Source: Phlyctochytrium arcticum
Lineage: Eukaryota; Chytridiomycota; Chytridiomycetes; Chytridiales; Chytridiaceae
Direction of reading: 5' to 3'
Assembly: GCA_025602905.1 (NCBI GenBank)
Contig: JAHLKI010000031.1
Span: forward strand, 62,001-126,000
DNA length: 64,000 bases
A program made the position numbers and the translations under genes. This document shows, piece by piece, positions 32,297 to 42,439 of the stretch. Within the stretch, counting starts at the first letter, position 1. Each line of letters begins with the position of its first letter. The notes beneath the pieces are model-generated. The model was not told where the DNA came from, made no database searches, and saw only the letters and a list, made by a program, of their open reading frames with translations.

Positions 32297-33840
32297 TTAT
32301 TCAACAAAACACCAAACTTCAAGACGTCCAGATCCCCCCTCCTGCCCCCAATCCATGCCACTAACAACAAACGCCACCTCCAAATCCTCCTGATCTGCAA
32401 TCCCCATCATCTCCCCATCCTCATCTTTATATTTCAACAGTAACCGATCCCGCGACTTGAATTTGGTTTGGATGCGGGATTCGAGGTCGGGTAGGGTAAT
32501 ATCGTAGGGGATGAGTAATATGCGTGTATCCGTGAAATGGGCTTTGAGTTTGATGCGGTCGGTGCCGATCGAGGATTGGGAGGTGGAGGAGGAAAAGGCG
32601 GATGGGGCGCGTTGGGGGATTTGGGAGAAGGGGGGTGGGTTGTATCTGGAGGAGGGGGGGTCATTGGTGAGGCGGGCGGAGCCTAGGGAGTCCATGAGGT
32701 CGTCGATGGGGTTGATGGTGTCGAGGTTGGACGTGTAGCGGGAAGGAGGGTCGGGGCGGGGTGCGCTGAGGGAAGATGTACGGGATCGGAGGGTGCCTGG
32801 TCCACCAGAGTTGTTGGTTGGGCGACGGGCTAGAGTGGGTCCTCCAGCGGGGATAATATTGGAACGACTGCCAAAGGGCATAGGTCCACCCAGACCTGGG
32901 CTCCGGGACGCACTTGCCGCAAAACTATTGGGGCCGGGGCTGCGTGGGAATGCGCCGACAGTCGCTGATCGAGATAAAGGGGATGTGGCCGAGCTGGGAG
33001 TTAGAGGACTCGTTCCTCCCAATGTAGCCGATCTCGCCGGTCCACCCCCTCCACCCCCACTAAACGTCGCCGAACGGGGTAACGTCTTCAACTTCAATTC
33101 CCGCCCCGAAAACCCCGCGTAATTATCCGTCGCCTCCACACTCGCCACCACTTTGGCTTTCCCAATATAATCCTTCTTATCCGAGTTCTTGACTTTTCCC
33201 TTGGGCGGGCGGTAGACCAAATCTGGTGGGACGGCATAGGGTCCCAGTCGATCAGGCGCCTCTTCGCCCATCTGCACTGCATCCTCAATATTCCTGAAAT
33301 CGCCCGAGGAATCCGAGGGACGGGACCGGAGCGCGTCGTCGAAATCTTTATATGCCGCGTCCATTTGTCCTAATGCGGCGAGACATAACCCGCGGTTGAA
33401 GGAGACTTCGCAAGACAGGAGTTTGTAGGATAGACCGAGTTGGGAGTAGTCGATAAGGGCGTTGCCTCGCAAGTAAGTAAGCGCATCGCTGAAATCGGCT
33501 AGACTGTCTTGTAACGCATTGGAATTGTAGAGACAGACTCCGCGCATGAAGTACGCAACAGCCAAAAACGGATCACACGCGACAGCTCTCGTCAATGCTC
33601 CAATCTACCAACATTTTCACATTTAGTTTCACACTTTACACAATAACACCAATGAATAATAGGACTAGTACTCACAGCCTCATCCAAAATCTGCATCTGA
33701 ATAAACGTCATGCCAATATTGAAATGAATCTTTGAGGTATCCGCAATCCCTTCAAATGCCGTCAGGGCCGCTTCAAAGTTGCCCGATTCGTAGGCTTCGA
33801 CGCCCGACACCCATCGCGTCAGTTCTACTTTGAGTGCCAT
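32297..33840 (-). CDS. NoxR/p67phox-like NADPH oxidase regulator (TPR + activation motif + PB1)
   Basis: Predicted regulatory subunit of fungal Nox NADPH oxidases, acting with Rac to switch on superoxide production at the plasma membrane. Exon 1 is 33840-33676 and exon 2 is 33604-32297, 490 aa; the intron (71 nt) is GTGAGT...GGTAG. Residues ~1-160 are TPR repeats (WVSGVEAYESGNFEAALTAF, AVAYFMRGVCLYNSN, NRGLCLAALGQMDAAYKDF). A short activation-domain-like segment, FSGRELKLKTLPRS, follows near residue 215, then a Gly/Ser/Pro linker. The C-terminus is a PB1 domain (KLKAHFTDTRILLIP, LLLKYKDEDGEMMGIADQED). In the animal protein PB1 pairs with p40phox; in fungi a Cdc24/Bem1 partner is the usual model. 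The SH3 domains of p67phox are absent, as in other fungal NoxR proteins. Confidence 0.85.
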
Positions 33841-34577
33841 ATTGTGTTTCGACTAAGGAGGGGAGGGGTTTTTTTAGGAATGCATAGAGAGTCTTCTGAT
33901 TGTTTGCTTGTTGATTGGTTGGTTGGTGGGAGGTGGTAGACTATGCTGTTTTGGCCCAGATTGACTTGTCGACACCCCAATCCTCCAGCTCTTGAGTGAT
34001 CGCTCCTCGGTTGCTGCCGTCAAAAGTCGATCGCCGGTAGTTCTTTGAGCAAAATGCCCCCAAGTAATGTCCACCAAAAAATGGGGATTGAAGGGAAGGA
34101 AAGTCACAAAGTCTTCCGTTCGTCGTTCCGGGTCGGCCGCTAGACTAAGCCACTGGCCGCGATATACCGGTGGCTTGGACGAACGGCCGGTTTTCCATTT
34201 TTTGCTGGCCAGGATTCGATATTTCCATTAAGCGTTCTTTTGCGGGCTGTGCCTTAGTATGAAAGAGTGTGACGGGACATGACTCGCGGAGCATGCATCC
34301 AGCTTCATCTGGATTCCGCTGGATTCCGGGGGTCGAGAGTCTCGCGATGGGACAGCTTTCCCCAAGTTGATGGGAAATATGATAGATGGGTCATTCCGAG
34401 AAACAGAGAATGCGTCGCAGGTTGATCCTAAAAGATAAATCTCAAACATTTTGCGAGATTGGACAGGGTGGATTATATACGAAAACCAAAACTCTGGCTA
34501 GTACATATACACACAACTTTCTGTCTATGCTAGTCTACGAAGCTAAAAGGAGGATGGATGCTCCATATGGGGTTTGT
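33841..34577. other. Intergenic region upstream of noxR-like gene
   Basis: Likely noxR promoter on the left part. No recognisable gene; no clear TATA element. Confidence 0.4.
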
Positions 34578-35042
34578 CTACTCTATAGCCTGTATTATAC
34601 CTTTGTTTTCTACCACTTCCGGTTGTTGAGGTTGGCCTAATGCTTTCTCTTCTTGTTGGCATCGACCCGGAGCTACATTCTCTTGATCGGGCATAATCCC
34701 CTCACCCCCTCCAAGTTGATAGACCCCAGCCTTCCGCAATGAACTCCGACACGCATCGCACATATACTCCCCATCCTCGACGTGCAACTTGTCAACCTCT
34801 ACCCTCGTCAATTTATGAAACCGCCCCGAAGTATGACAGTGAAGGAGGGTATTAGGGTCGGCGGGATTTTTGTTACCTTCCTTTTTGGAGGCATTTAATG
34901 GAGATTGCCGGGTTACGGAATAGGACTTGCTGGGTATAGGGTACTGATTATATACCACGGTTTGCGGATAGTACAGTGAAGATGGTGATGGAGATGTCGA
35001 GAGATCAACGACCAACCATTGGATATTACGTTTACATATCAT
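34578..35042 (-). CDS. 154-aa protein with a Cys/His zinc-binding motif
   Basis: The frame opens at ATG 35042 and ends at 34578. The first 60 residues are Ser/Tyr/Pro-rich. The centre has LLHCHTSGRFHKLTRV followed, 14 residues on, by CDACRSSLRKAG; the spacing Cys-x-His...Cys-x2-Cys suggests one bound zinc. The tail is Gln/Glu-rich. I do not recognise the family. The 5' end faces the disrupted LRR gene on the + strand with only ~180 bp between, so the two would share a promoter region. An open extension upstream (to 35141) starts at GTG and was not used. Confidence 0.45.
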   Translation of the reverse strand: MICKRNIQWLVVDLSTSPSPSSLYYPQTVVYNQYPIPSKSYSVTRQSPLNASKKEGNKNPADPNTLLHCHTSGRFHKLTRVEVDKLHVEDGEYMCDACRSSLRKAGVYQLGGGEGIMPDQENVAPGRCQQEEKALGQPQQPEVVENKGIIQAIE

Positions 35043-35218
35043 ATGACTGTGCCGCACAGAAAACAGTTGAACCGAAACGCGTTCCGCTATATACTCTGCC
35101 GCTACTCTCTCCCACGCTTCGTCCTTTCCTTTTCCTTCCACATTTTGGACATAAACTATGTAAGTCAGAGTATTCCCTCCTCCTCCTCCTCGTTGTCGCT
35201 GCTGGCTCTATCGCAAAA

Positions 35219-36029
35219 TGGGAAACAAACTCACCAAAGCTCACCACCCCTCCACCAGCCTACACCAACCGTCACAGCAGCAGCACTCTGCTGGTCGACG
35301 ACGACAATAGTGACCATGCCGTACTCTACGAACGGCTGTTTGCCGTCGAGGCCCGCCTAAAAGAGCAATCCTGTGAGCTTCAGGAAACGAAATATCAACT
35401 GCGTCAGATACGGACTGACCATCAGAAACTCGTTACGGCGGTGGCGGGACTGGACGAATGTTCGGGCTGCTCTTGGCTCTGACCTTCCGCAACGGTTAAG
35501 CGACTACAATGAAGTTATTTACCAGCACGGCATCATCACTCGAGACAACGTCTATAGCCGTTCGTTTGGCATGGGCACGGGAGATATAGATGTTGAGTCA
35601 ATGCCAACGATAACAAGCAACAGCCTCTGGGCCCCCTATACTGGATACGCCATGGTGACCCTCTCCATGCTTCTTCATAACGATACGGTGACCCTGGCAA
35701 CCTTCGGCAGCAGTAGCGAGTCCGATCGTGTCGGAGTGGTCCGGTTTTTTCGACAAGCTAGCAAGAGTCCTATCCAGCAACTCCACCCTGGAGACCCTCA
35801 CAGTATTTGGTGGAACTCTTCCCCTATCTGTTGCCCACGCTCTAGAAACGACCCATCTCCAGGTCCTCATTCTCGACGCTTGCACCATTAAAGATGATGT
35901 GGCCGTGGCACTTTCCGCAGCCGTTCAGAAAAACACCGGAATTACAGCTCTGGATCTTTCAAAGTGCACTTTGACGCTTGTCGGACGGGCTGCTCTAAGC
36001 ATTCCGAGGGTGCTCCTTCCGTGCTCGTG
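35219..36029 (+). pseudogene. Disrupted leucine-rich-repeat gene with an N-myristoylation-like start
   Basis: The first ATG begins MGNKLTKAHH, a good N-myristoylation signal, but that frame stops after 31 codons. A coiled-coil segment (LYERLFAVEARLKEQSCELQ, then QIRTDHQKLVTAVAGLDE) lies in a second frame to 35,482. A third frame carries ALGSDLPQRLSDYNEVIYQH to about 35,730. The first-mentioned kind of frame then resumes with LRRs (TLETLTVFGGTLPLSVAHAL, LQVLILDACTIKDDVAVALS, ITALDLSKCTLTLVGRAAL) to the stop at 36,028. The last switch falls at a run of six T at 35,745-35,750. I could not find splice sites that join the frames, so it looks frameshifted. It would once have been a membrane-tethered LRR protein, an inference from the motifs. 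Confidence 0.45.
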
Positions 36030-37314
36030 AGTATCCAGTCGGGACCAGTGAGGTATTTAGGCCAGCCTCTCTCTCTCTCTCTCTCTCTCTCTGCTATTAT
36101 TGCAATCGGAGCCTTTTTGCTTGTATTTATCTTGATGTCTTTGAAAAACATTCAAATTTGTTCATTTTTACCCTGCAATGTATTTGTTTGATCTGCCCAT
36201 CTGAGAGTTCTGAGATGTGTGTGTGTGTGTGTGTCGACAAAGAGTTGGTTCAAAATCGATGGAAATGTCCCAACCAGCACCACCCTCATCATCAAGAAAA
36301 ACAAATCGTGGAGTGTTGCAAGATCAGAATTTTAACCGGGAGTTTTGACCTCCATGAAGTGAGTTGAGTCCATGGGGGCGAGCCACAAGTTATAAGCAAT
36401 TGCTGCTCGATGGCTAATGCAATCTTCACTCTCACGGTTGGGGGACTGTGAAATGATATTTGCTGTGTGATATTTCTCCTCCTCCAGCCTTCCGTTCTAC
36501 CCGTCCACTGATTTTCCACTGATTCCCAGCGATTTGCTTTGAACAAGGTATTTTTGCGTTAGTGTGCTCGGGCGGGACCTTTTTGTATTCGCCAGCCACG
36601 CCACGCGACTTCCTTCACCTTCTCCGCCGCCAGGCCCCGCCAGGCTTTCCTCCCAGATTCCCAGAACACCTTTTCGAACTAGCACCTCATCAACCTCATC
36701 CTACAACTCTTGACAGAAAACCCTCAACAACGACCTCTTTATCCGCGACTCGTTCGGGAAAACCACAGAGCCCAGAGCTAAAAATAACCTCGACGTTTTG
36801 ACGCATCGATTCCCTTACCTCAGTACAAACAAAAAAGGATTCTTTTCGTTCGGTCCGTCTGGCTGCTCCCAAGTCTGTATATCGAACCTTTTCCTTTGCT
36901 TGTTTGTTCCAAAGTTTCTTTTGACTTTGTGGTTTCCGTGAAAGACTTTTTGAGACTCAGCTCAGCGCACCGGGGGAAAGAAGAAAACAAAGTATTTTTT
37001 ACTTTGAAGTACGTCGTAGCCTTTTCAGGAAACTTTCAAGTGAGGCTTACTTTGCGACCGAATCTTTCTTCAGACCTCATCAACAACGACTCTACTCCGA
37101 CTCTACTATCGATACGAACAACGTTGGGAAGTGATCCATTGTCGAATTGCCGCCATTTCGCTACGCACCACAAATCTCGTGAGCCCCAATTTCCAAATAA
37201 AGTGTTTTCGATACCTCCTCCTCTCGCCCGCCAGCAGATCTACCAAGGAGAACAATACCACCTAAAACCTCATATCATATCAACCGGCAAACTGGAAAAG
37301 TTCAAGAGTCCGCC
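36030..37314. other. Long leader/promoter region of the following gene
   Basis: Contains CT and GT microsatellites at about 36,068-36,092 and 36,217-36,233 and a pyrimidine-rich stretch towards 37.2 kb. Short upstream ORFs occur (for example at 36,896-37,318, overlapping the next ATG). No separate gene recognised. Confidence 0.4.
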
Positions 37315-38496
37315 ATGACCTTGACAAAAGTTTTACACGTCGACGATTCCGGAGGAGGAGGATCAGGATCAGGATCCCCCGAACCACCACCTCTCCCCCC
37401 CAAACTCAAGCTCTCCCATTCAAAAACATCTCCTCCCCGCCCTCCACCCCGCTCCTCCCACCGCCGCCGCACCCCTTCTTCCTCCCCGCAACAATCCCGG
37501 CCCACCCGCTCAAACTCTTACACATCCCCCTTTCTCGACTTTCTCCCGCTCCATCTCTTGACCGTCTCGGCCTCCAAGCTCGATACCCAGTTTGCGATCC
37601 ATGATACGACCGGCCGGGATGCCTTTGATTTACGCAAAGTCGTGCTCATCCAGAATTTCATGATTGTTTTGCGGCGGAAATGGGATTTGATGCTTACTTC
37701 GCCGGAAGTGAGGGATCCCCAGGCTGAAGAATTGTTTCCTTCTTCTCTGACTGGCTCACGGCGGTCCACTCCGATCATCCAGGAAGACTCTGCTGAATTG
37801 GTCGTACCAGCTACTGCTGTTGACGATGATGAAACCCCAGTTCCTTTGGTAGTCCCCGACACCGTCATCCGATCCGTCACCGCTCCTCCCATTCAATCCC
37901 CAGCAGCTGCTGCAGAAGAAGAAGAAGATGAAGAAGACTTGATTCCCCTCCACAAGCTAGCTCTGAGCGCTATGGACCGGCGTCATCGTCGTGTCAATAA
38001 CTCCCCATCCCCATCCCCGCCACCACCCTCATCTGACGACATTACCATCCACATCACTACCGGCCGTGAATCCCTCGGCCTATCCGAAAAACCCATGGAC
38101 AGCGACGCAGACTCGGGTGTAGATGTCGGGTTGTACGCTGATGATAGCCCTCATGCTGCGGATCAGTTCCGACCACCCCCACCCTCCTCTATTGGCACCA
38201 GCAAGAGTTTTGATGGGTCCACTAGTAGTAGTAGCCGTTCATCGACTTCATCTCTGGACACGGAGGGTGAAGACTCGGTCCGACAGGAAGTCCTGGGCTG
38301 GTTAAACCAATTCGACCTCTTCGCCGATTCCCCCGCTAAACCACTTCTTGAACCCCCTGCACCCACCACACCACCACCATCCACCACTGCACCACCCCAA
38401 CTAACGGTCGTGATTGAACAAACCCCCATCTCGACAAATTGTACATCCTCCCTCTTGGACCAAATCTTTCAATTGGACTGGTCGCTGCCCCTCTAA
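37315..38496 (+). CDS. 393-aa low-complexity protein of unknown function
   Basis: Single continuous frame starting at an ATG in good context (gccATGa) and ending at 38,496. The protein starts with a Gly/Ser run and Pro/Ser/Arg-rich sequence containing PPLPPK-type SH3-ligand motifs. The only ordered-looking segment is residues ~65-120, with FLDFLPLHLLTVSASKLD, DAFDLRKVVLIQNFMIVLRR and KWDLM. Acidic runs (EEEEDEED), Ser runs and a second short helix near the C-terminus (QEVLGWLNQFDLF) follow. No catalytic motif, signal peptide or membrane helix. It may be a scaffold or signalling protein. The conserved-looking helical core is the part to search with. Confidence 0.7.
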   Translation: MTLTKVLHVDDSGGGGSGSGSPEPPPLPPKLKLSHSKTSPPRPPPRSSHRRRTPSSSPQQSRPTRSNSYTSPFLDFLPLHLLTVSASKLDTQFAIHDTTGRDAFDLRKVVLIQNFMIVLRRKWDLMLTSPEVRDPQAEELFPSSLTGSRRSTPIIQEDSAELVVPATAVDDDETPVPLVVPDTVIRSVTAPPIQSPAAAAEEEEDEEDLIPLHKLALSAMDRRHRRVNNSPSPSPPPPSSDDITIHITTGRESLGLSEKPMDSDADSGVDVGLYADDSPHAADQFRPPPPSSIGTSKSFDGSTSSSSRSSTSSLDTEGEDSVRQEVLGWLNQFDLFADSPAKPLLEPPAPTTPPPSTTAPPQLTVVIEQTPISTNCTSSLLDQIFQLDWSLPL

Positions 38497-39271
38497 ATCC
38501 CATCATCAAAAAATCTCTGTTGTTGTTCATTCTCTCTTTTTTTCATTCCTCATATCTCTGCATCAATTTCACACACTTTTTTGTTAGTACTTTTATCAAT
38601 GTGCATCCTTTTAGCGCGCCTCATAATCACACATATCTGTTTCTTTTTCTGTATAATGCCATCCTTTGGTTGTATAAATCCAACGTATCATCAAGTTCTT
38701 CTCATTAATTTATGGCTCGTTGCTCTCACCAGAGTCACCACGAGCTCATCAACCAGAACCAAATCCACCACCCGCGCCACGCCCAAATCACCATGCCAAC
38801 CCTTTCTTCCCTATAAAAGCTGGAGGTCCCCGGCATCCCCTTCTTGTTTCTTCACTCATTCAAAGCGCGTTTTATTGTGGAGAGATGGCTTCTTCTGTCG
38901 CTCTTTCTCCCTACCACGTAGCTTGAGATTGAAACCAAGAGGTCTCCCAGCTGGAAACGGTCTTATATGGTTTATCGAATCATGATGGGGCCGGTCTTCC
39001 TTACCAGGAGACGCACATTTTTGAAGGGCATATTTGAAGGATGAAAGTTAGAAAGGATGTGAGATGCTAATGTGTGTATGCCAGATGAGATCTGAACGGC
39101 ACTTGGAAAGGTCATAACGGGGAGAGATGAGCGCCACGAAAGGATGAACTATTTTTAGCATCCCAAAAGCCTAAAAAGATCTGAAGCAAAGAATGTCAAA
39201 CTCTAATAAGAAACAACCCCCCACACATCCCATCTCTCTCTCTCTTGTCGTTCGGTCAAGTAATAACAGAA
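38497..39271. other. Intergenic region with a TATA box and an orphan mini-ORF
   Basis: ctataaaag at about 38,812-38,820 is a good TATA element. About 65 nt downstream, ATG at 38,885 opens a frame of only 13 codons (MASSVALSPYHVA). This could be a remnant or the first exon of a transcript I cannot follow. Confidence 0.35.
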
Positions 39272-41206
39272 ATGCAACCGCTATTCGTTACTTCCACCAA
39301 CATGAAGAAGACGTGTCCCTGCGCCAACGTCTCCCCCGGTCTTTTGGACCAGTTGATGACGGCTTTACCGCCCGAGAGCAACGCTGTTGTCTTGAAAATG
39401 TGTTCGGAGGGATGTGGACGCGTTGAGCGGGTGTTGAGGGAGCGACGTCTACTTGAGCATGAGAAGGCAGCGCAGAAACTCAAAGAAACGTTGATGGATG
39501 CGGGGTCCTCCGGCGGCGGTGGATTACACTCTTATAAGGAACCGAGACCCATCACCCCGCCTTTACGCAAGGATAGTCTTTCCCCCATTCATTCCCTCCC
39601 CTTACCCATCTCCCCAACCACCACGACCACCCCCCATCACCACCGGGCCCCAACGCAAACGGAAACCGACCGGAAAATCACCCACCTCATCACGTCCGAA
39701 AAACTCAAACGCCAGCGTCAACGCCAACAAGCCGTGGCAGCCGCCTTATCCGTCATGCGCGAACTCAAACAAAAGATTGAAGCGGAGCGATTGACGGTTG
39801 AGCCTATTGATGCTACTGCGTATCCGCTCTTTGTGACGCCGCGGCGACATAAGAGTCGCGGGGGCCATCAGAAAATCAAAAAGGTCAAGGGAGGCAAGAA
39901 GAAGGTTTATTTTGAGGCAGAGGATCTGGATTGGGCCTATCAGAGTTTGATGAGCGGTGGTGGTGGGAAGAATACTACTACTCCTGCGCCTGCCCCTGCT
40001 GCGACTGTTACGCCGACCACGACTGACCGCAAAACACCACCCACAGCAGCAGCCGATGAATCCGACGACTGGCTAACCGAAGAAATCGACCCCGTCCTCG
40101 CGTTGCGAACCGTCAATTCCCTCTTACATCGAACTCCACCTCCCGTCTTGACCTACTCGAGCGGTGGTAATTTACGACGAGAAATGAGTGTGGTGGACGA
40201 TGAGCGACAACGCGTGAGAAAATCGAGGCGGGAGGATGCTGAAGAGCGGGCACATGATGTGGGGAGTAGTAGTGGGAGTTTGGCTGCCGCGGATAGTTTA
40301 TGGGCCTCTCCTGTTGTCAACACCCACACCACCAAAAGTCATCTTCGGCACCGGTCTAGTAGTCGCCATCGGTCTAGTAGTCGTCAACGGGACGATGATC
40401 CTGAGAACAGCTCCGACCGTACAAAACCATTGTCACCGCCAGATGAAATGCCGAAAAGTCCTACGCGACACCACCACCGCCGCAGCAGCAGTGATCGCCA
40501 CCACAGAAAAAGTAGCAGAAGTAGAAGTCGGGCCTGTCAGACGGATCCAGTCACGATTGTCCTGGTCGAAGATCAGACGGGACATATCCGGCCTGCTACA
40601 AAACGGGACGAGACGACCTCAACCCCTGCTATGACAACCGCAACCCGGTCTACTCAGGTTCACGGACCAGACGACAAGAGACATCGTCGGGACGGATCGC
40701 CCCGTCGATCCAAATCAAACCTCCTCTCGGTCCCCAAAAACGAGTTGGACCGCGCGTCAACGGAAGCCTTGGCCGACTTGGACCGCTCCTCGGACCGACA
40801 CTATATCGCCATGTCCCGCTCTTCTCGTAATAGCAAAAACAAACAGCCGGTTCCACATGTCTTTTCCGCAACCGAAATGGACAACCTCCTTCACACCGTC
40901 AACACCAAAAATTCCTCCGAGTCCAGTATCAACCCTTTAACCCACCTCCTAGCCACCCACCTCCACGCAGCCCGGGACGCGTCCACTCCAACCCCCATCC
41001 GGCTCTCCCACTACAACACGGCCCTATCGCTTCAATCCCAAATAATGCACGCGGCCGGAAACGAGGGACGGAAAGTGGGTAAAGATGTTGCGGGGATGCG
41101 TCGATCTGTGGCCAAAAGTGAGCAACGGGAAGTACGGGGGTTGGTTAAACGCGAGCGGGGACGGATTGAGACTCCGGAAGCGGTTGTGCTGACTTGGGCT
41201 GTTTAG
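39272..41206 (+). CDS. 644-aa Ser/Arg/His-rich protein of unknown function
   Basis: Continuous frame. The start is taken at ATG 39272; the open frame extends nine codons further only through a TTG. The N-terminus has a Cys-containing helical part (CPCANVSPGLLDQLM, KMCSEGCGRVERVL) with a likely coiled coil (RVLRERRLLEHEKAAQKLKE). A second helix follows (KLKRQRQRQQAVAAALSVMR), then a basic segment with KKVYFEAEDLDWAYQSLMSG. Long Ser/Arg/His-rich stretches follow, including a CQTD motif of the kind seen in cytoskeletal and centrosomal proteins. The C-terminal ~130 residues (FSATEMDNLLHTVNTK, NPLTHLLATHLHAARDA) look folded. No enzyme motif is visible; a structural or cytoskeletal role is possible but unproven. 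Confidence 0.7.
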   Translation: MQPLFVTSTNMKKTCPCANVSPGLLDQLMTALPPESNAVVLKMCSEGCGRVERVLRERRLLEHEKAAQKLKETLMDAGSSGGGGLHSYKEPRPITPPLRKDSLSPIHSLPLPISPTTTTTPHHHRAPTQTETDRKITHLITSEKLKRQRQRQQAVAAALSVMRELKQKIEAERLTVEPIDATAYPLFVTPRRHKSRGGHQKIKKVKGGKKKVYFEAEDLDWAYQSLMSGGGGKNTTTPAPAPAATVTPTTTDRKTPPTAAADESDDWLTEEIDPVLALRTVNSLLHRTPPPVLTYSSGGNLRREMSVVDDERQRVRKSRREDAEERAHDVGSSSGSLAAADSLWASPVVNTHTTKSHLRHRSSSRHRSSSRQRDDDPENSSDRTKPLSPPDEMPKSPTRHHHRRSSSDRHHRKSSRSRSRACQTDPVTIVLVEDQTGHIRPATKRDETTSTPAMTTATRSTQVHGPDDKRHRRDGSPRRSKSNLLSVPKNELDRASTEALADLDRSSDRHYIAMSRSSRNSKNKQPVPHVFSATEMDNLLHTVNTKNSSESSINPLTHLLATHLHAARDASTPTPIRLSHYNTALSLQSQIMHAAGNEGRKVGKDVAGMRRSVAKSEQREVRGLVKRERGRIETPEAVVLTWAV

Positions 41207-41662
41207 AGTAGCTGGGGGTTTTTTTTTTGGTTTGCAGGATTAGGCTAGTAACTATTAGGCTAGTTTTTAGGCTAGATTTTACGGAGTATTCTTGCTTTTT
41301 GCTTTTGAGATACACATATGTGGACATCTTTAGAGATTCTGTGCTTCTCCTTGCCAGTGTCTGAAAAAGGTTTTTTGCCATACACCCATCTGTTGCGGAA
41401 CTTGTCGTATGCGGCTAGGTATTACGCCGTTAAGCGACCAAAGAGGCGCATGGATTGGATACGAGTCAATCCCAGTGCGGACTCGCCGAATGTAACGACT
41501 GGTTTGGAACACATGGACATGTCTCTCCTGCAGTCAGAGCAAAAGAGCTTTGCACATCCAGCTGAAAAGAGGGGAAGGACCTTCAAAGCTCCATCTCCCA
41601 AATCTCATCCACCTGCGGATCCTACACCAGCATTTGAATCATATTCACCAAAATCAAACAAA

Positions 41663-42184
41663 TTACGAAAAAAAGAAACCCACCTCTCCAAACAAGAAAA
41701 CATGTTCTCCGCAACGCTTCATTCCCCGTTTCGCATAAAACCCTTTGGCCGCCTCATTATGCTCCCAGACTCCCAACCACAAACTCTTACATGCCCGTTC
41801 CCGAGCCGTAGCTACCAGTATCTCCCATAATCGTTTGCCAATCCCTTTGCCTTTAAAGTCTTGGAGAATGTAGAGTTTGCGGATTTCGGCTCGTGGGGTG
41901 GAAGATGTGAGACAGGGTTCAGTGGCGTCTTGGGATAAGACTGTGTATCCTGCGAGCGTCGATTCGTGAAAGGCGAGAAAGATGGTGTGGGTGCGGATAT
42001 CGTTTGTGAGTTGGGTAGGAGTGCAGTTGGTGGCAATGTACGATTGTAGATCTTGGGGGTTGTTGGTTTGGGTGGGTGTTCCGGGGATGGGTGCGAATGT
42101 TTCGGTGAATGTTTGGGCGGCGAGGGTGGCGAGGGATGCGGCGTCGGAGGGGGTTGCGGGGCGGATGGAGATTGTGGTCGACAT
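41663..42184 (-). CDS. GNAT-family N-acetyltransferase
   Basis: 173-aa protein beginning at ATG 42184; an in-frame extension to 42283 starts at GTG. It begins with the usual GNAT lead-in (TISIRPATPSDAASLATLA). Motif A with the acetyl-CoA-binding Q/R-x2-G-x-G/A pattern is seen as LYILQDFKGKGIGKRLWE. Motif B follows as SLWLGVWEHNEAAKGFYAKR with the frequent Asn-x-x-Ala-x-x-Phe-Tyr. The family transfers acetyl from acetyl-CoA to an amine; the substrate cannot be told from sequence. The gene overlaps nothing and faces a decayed gene on the + strand. Confidence 0.85.
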   Translation of the reverse strand: MSTTISIRPATPSDAASLATLAAQTFTETFAPIPGTPTQTNNPQDLQSYIATNCTPTQLTNDIRTHTIFLAFHESTLAGYTVLSQDATEPCLTSSTPRAEIRKLYILQDFKGKGIGKRLWEILVATARERACKSLWLGVWEHNEAAKGFYAKRGMKRCGEHVFLFGEVGFFFS

Positions 42185-42439
42185 CCTTCCTTTCGGTTTA
42201 GTTCCTGTGTGATTCTTTCCAACGGTCGGCACGGACTCGGCAGAGTCGGAGGGAGAGATGACACTCTGACGTTGCTGTGCCACCGACCGTTTGGTGATAT
42301 AAAAACCGATCTGATCTTGGCAATCTTACTGATCTTGCCCAAGAAAAGCATCGTACACTGGCTGTAAAGATCAACCTCCCAAACGCGGCCGGTAGCCATA
42401 CCGGCACCCTTATTTCCGCCCAAGGCCTTTACGCGTGTC

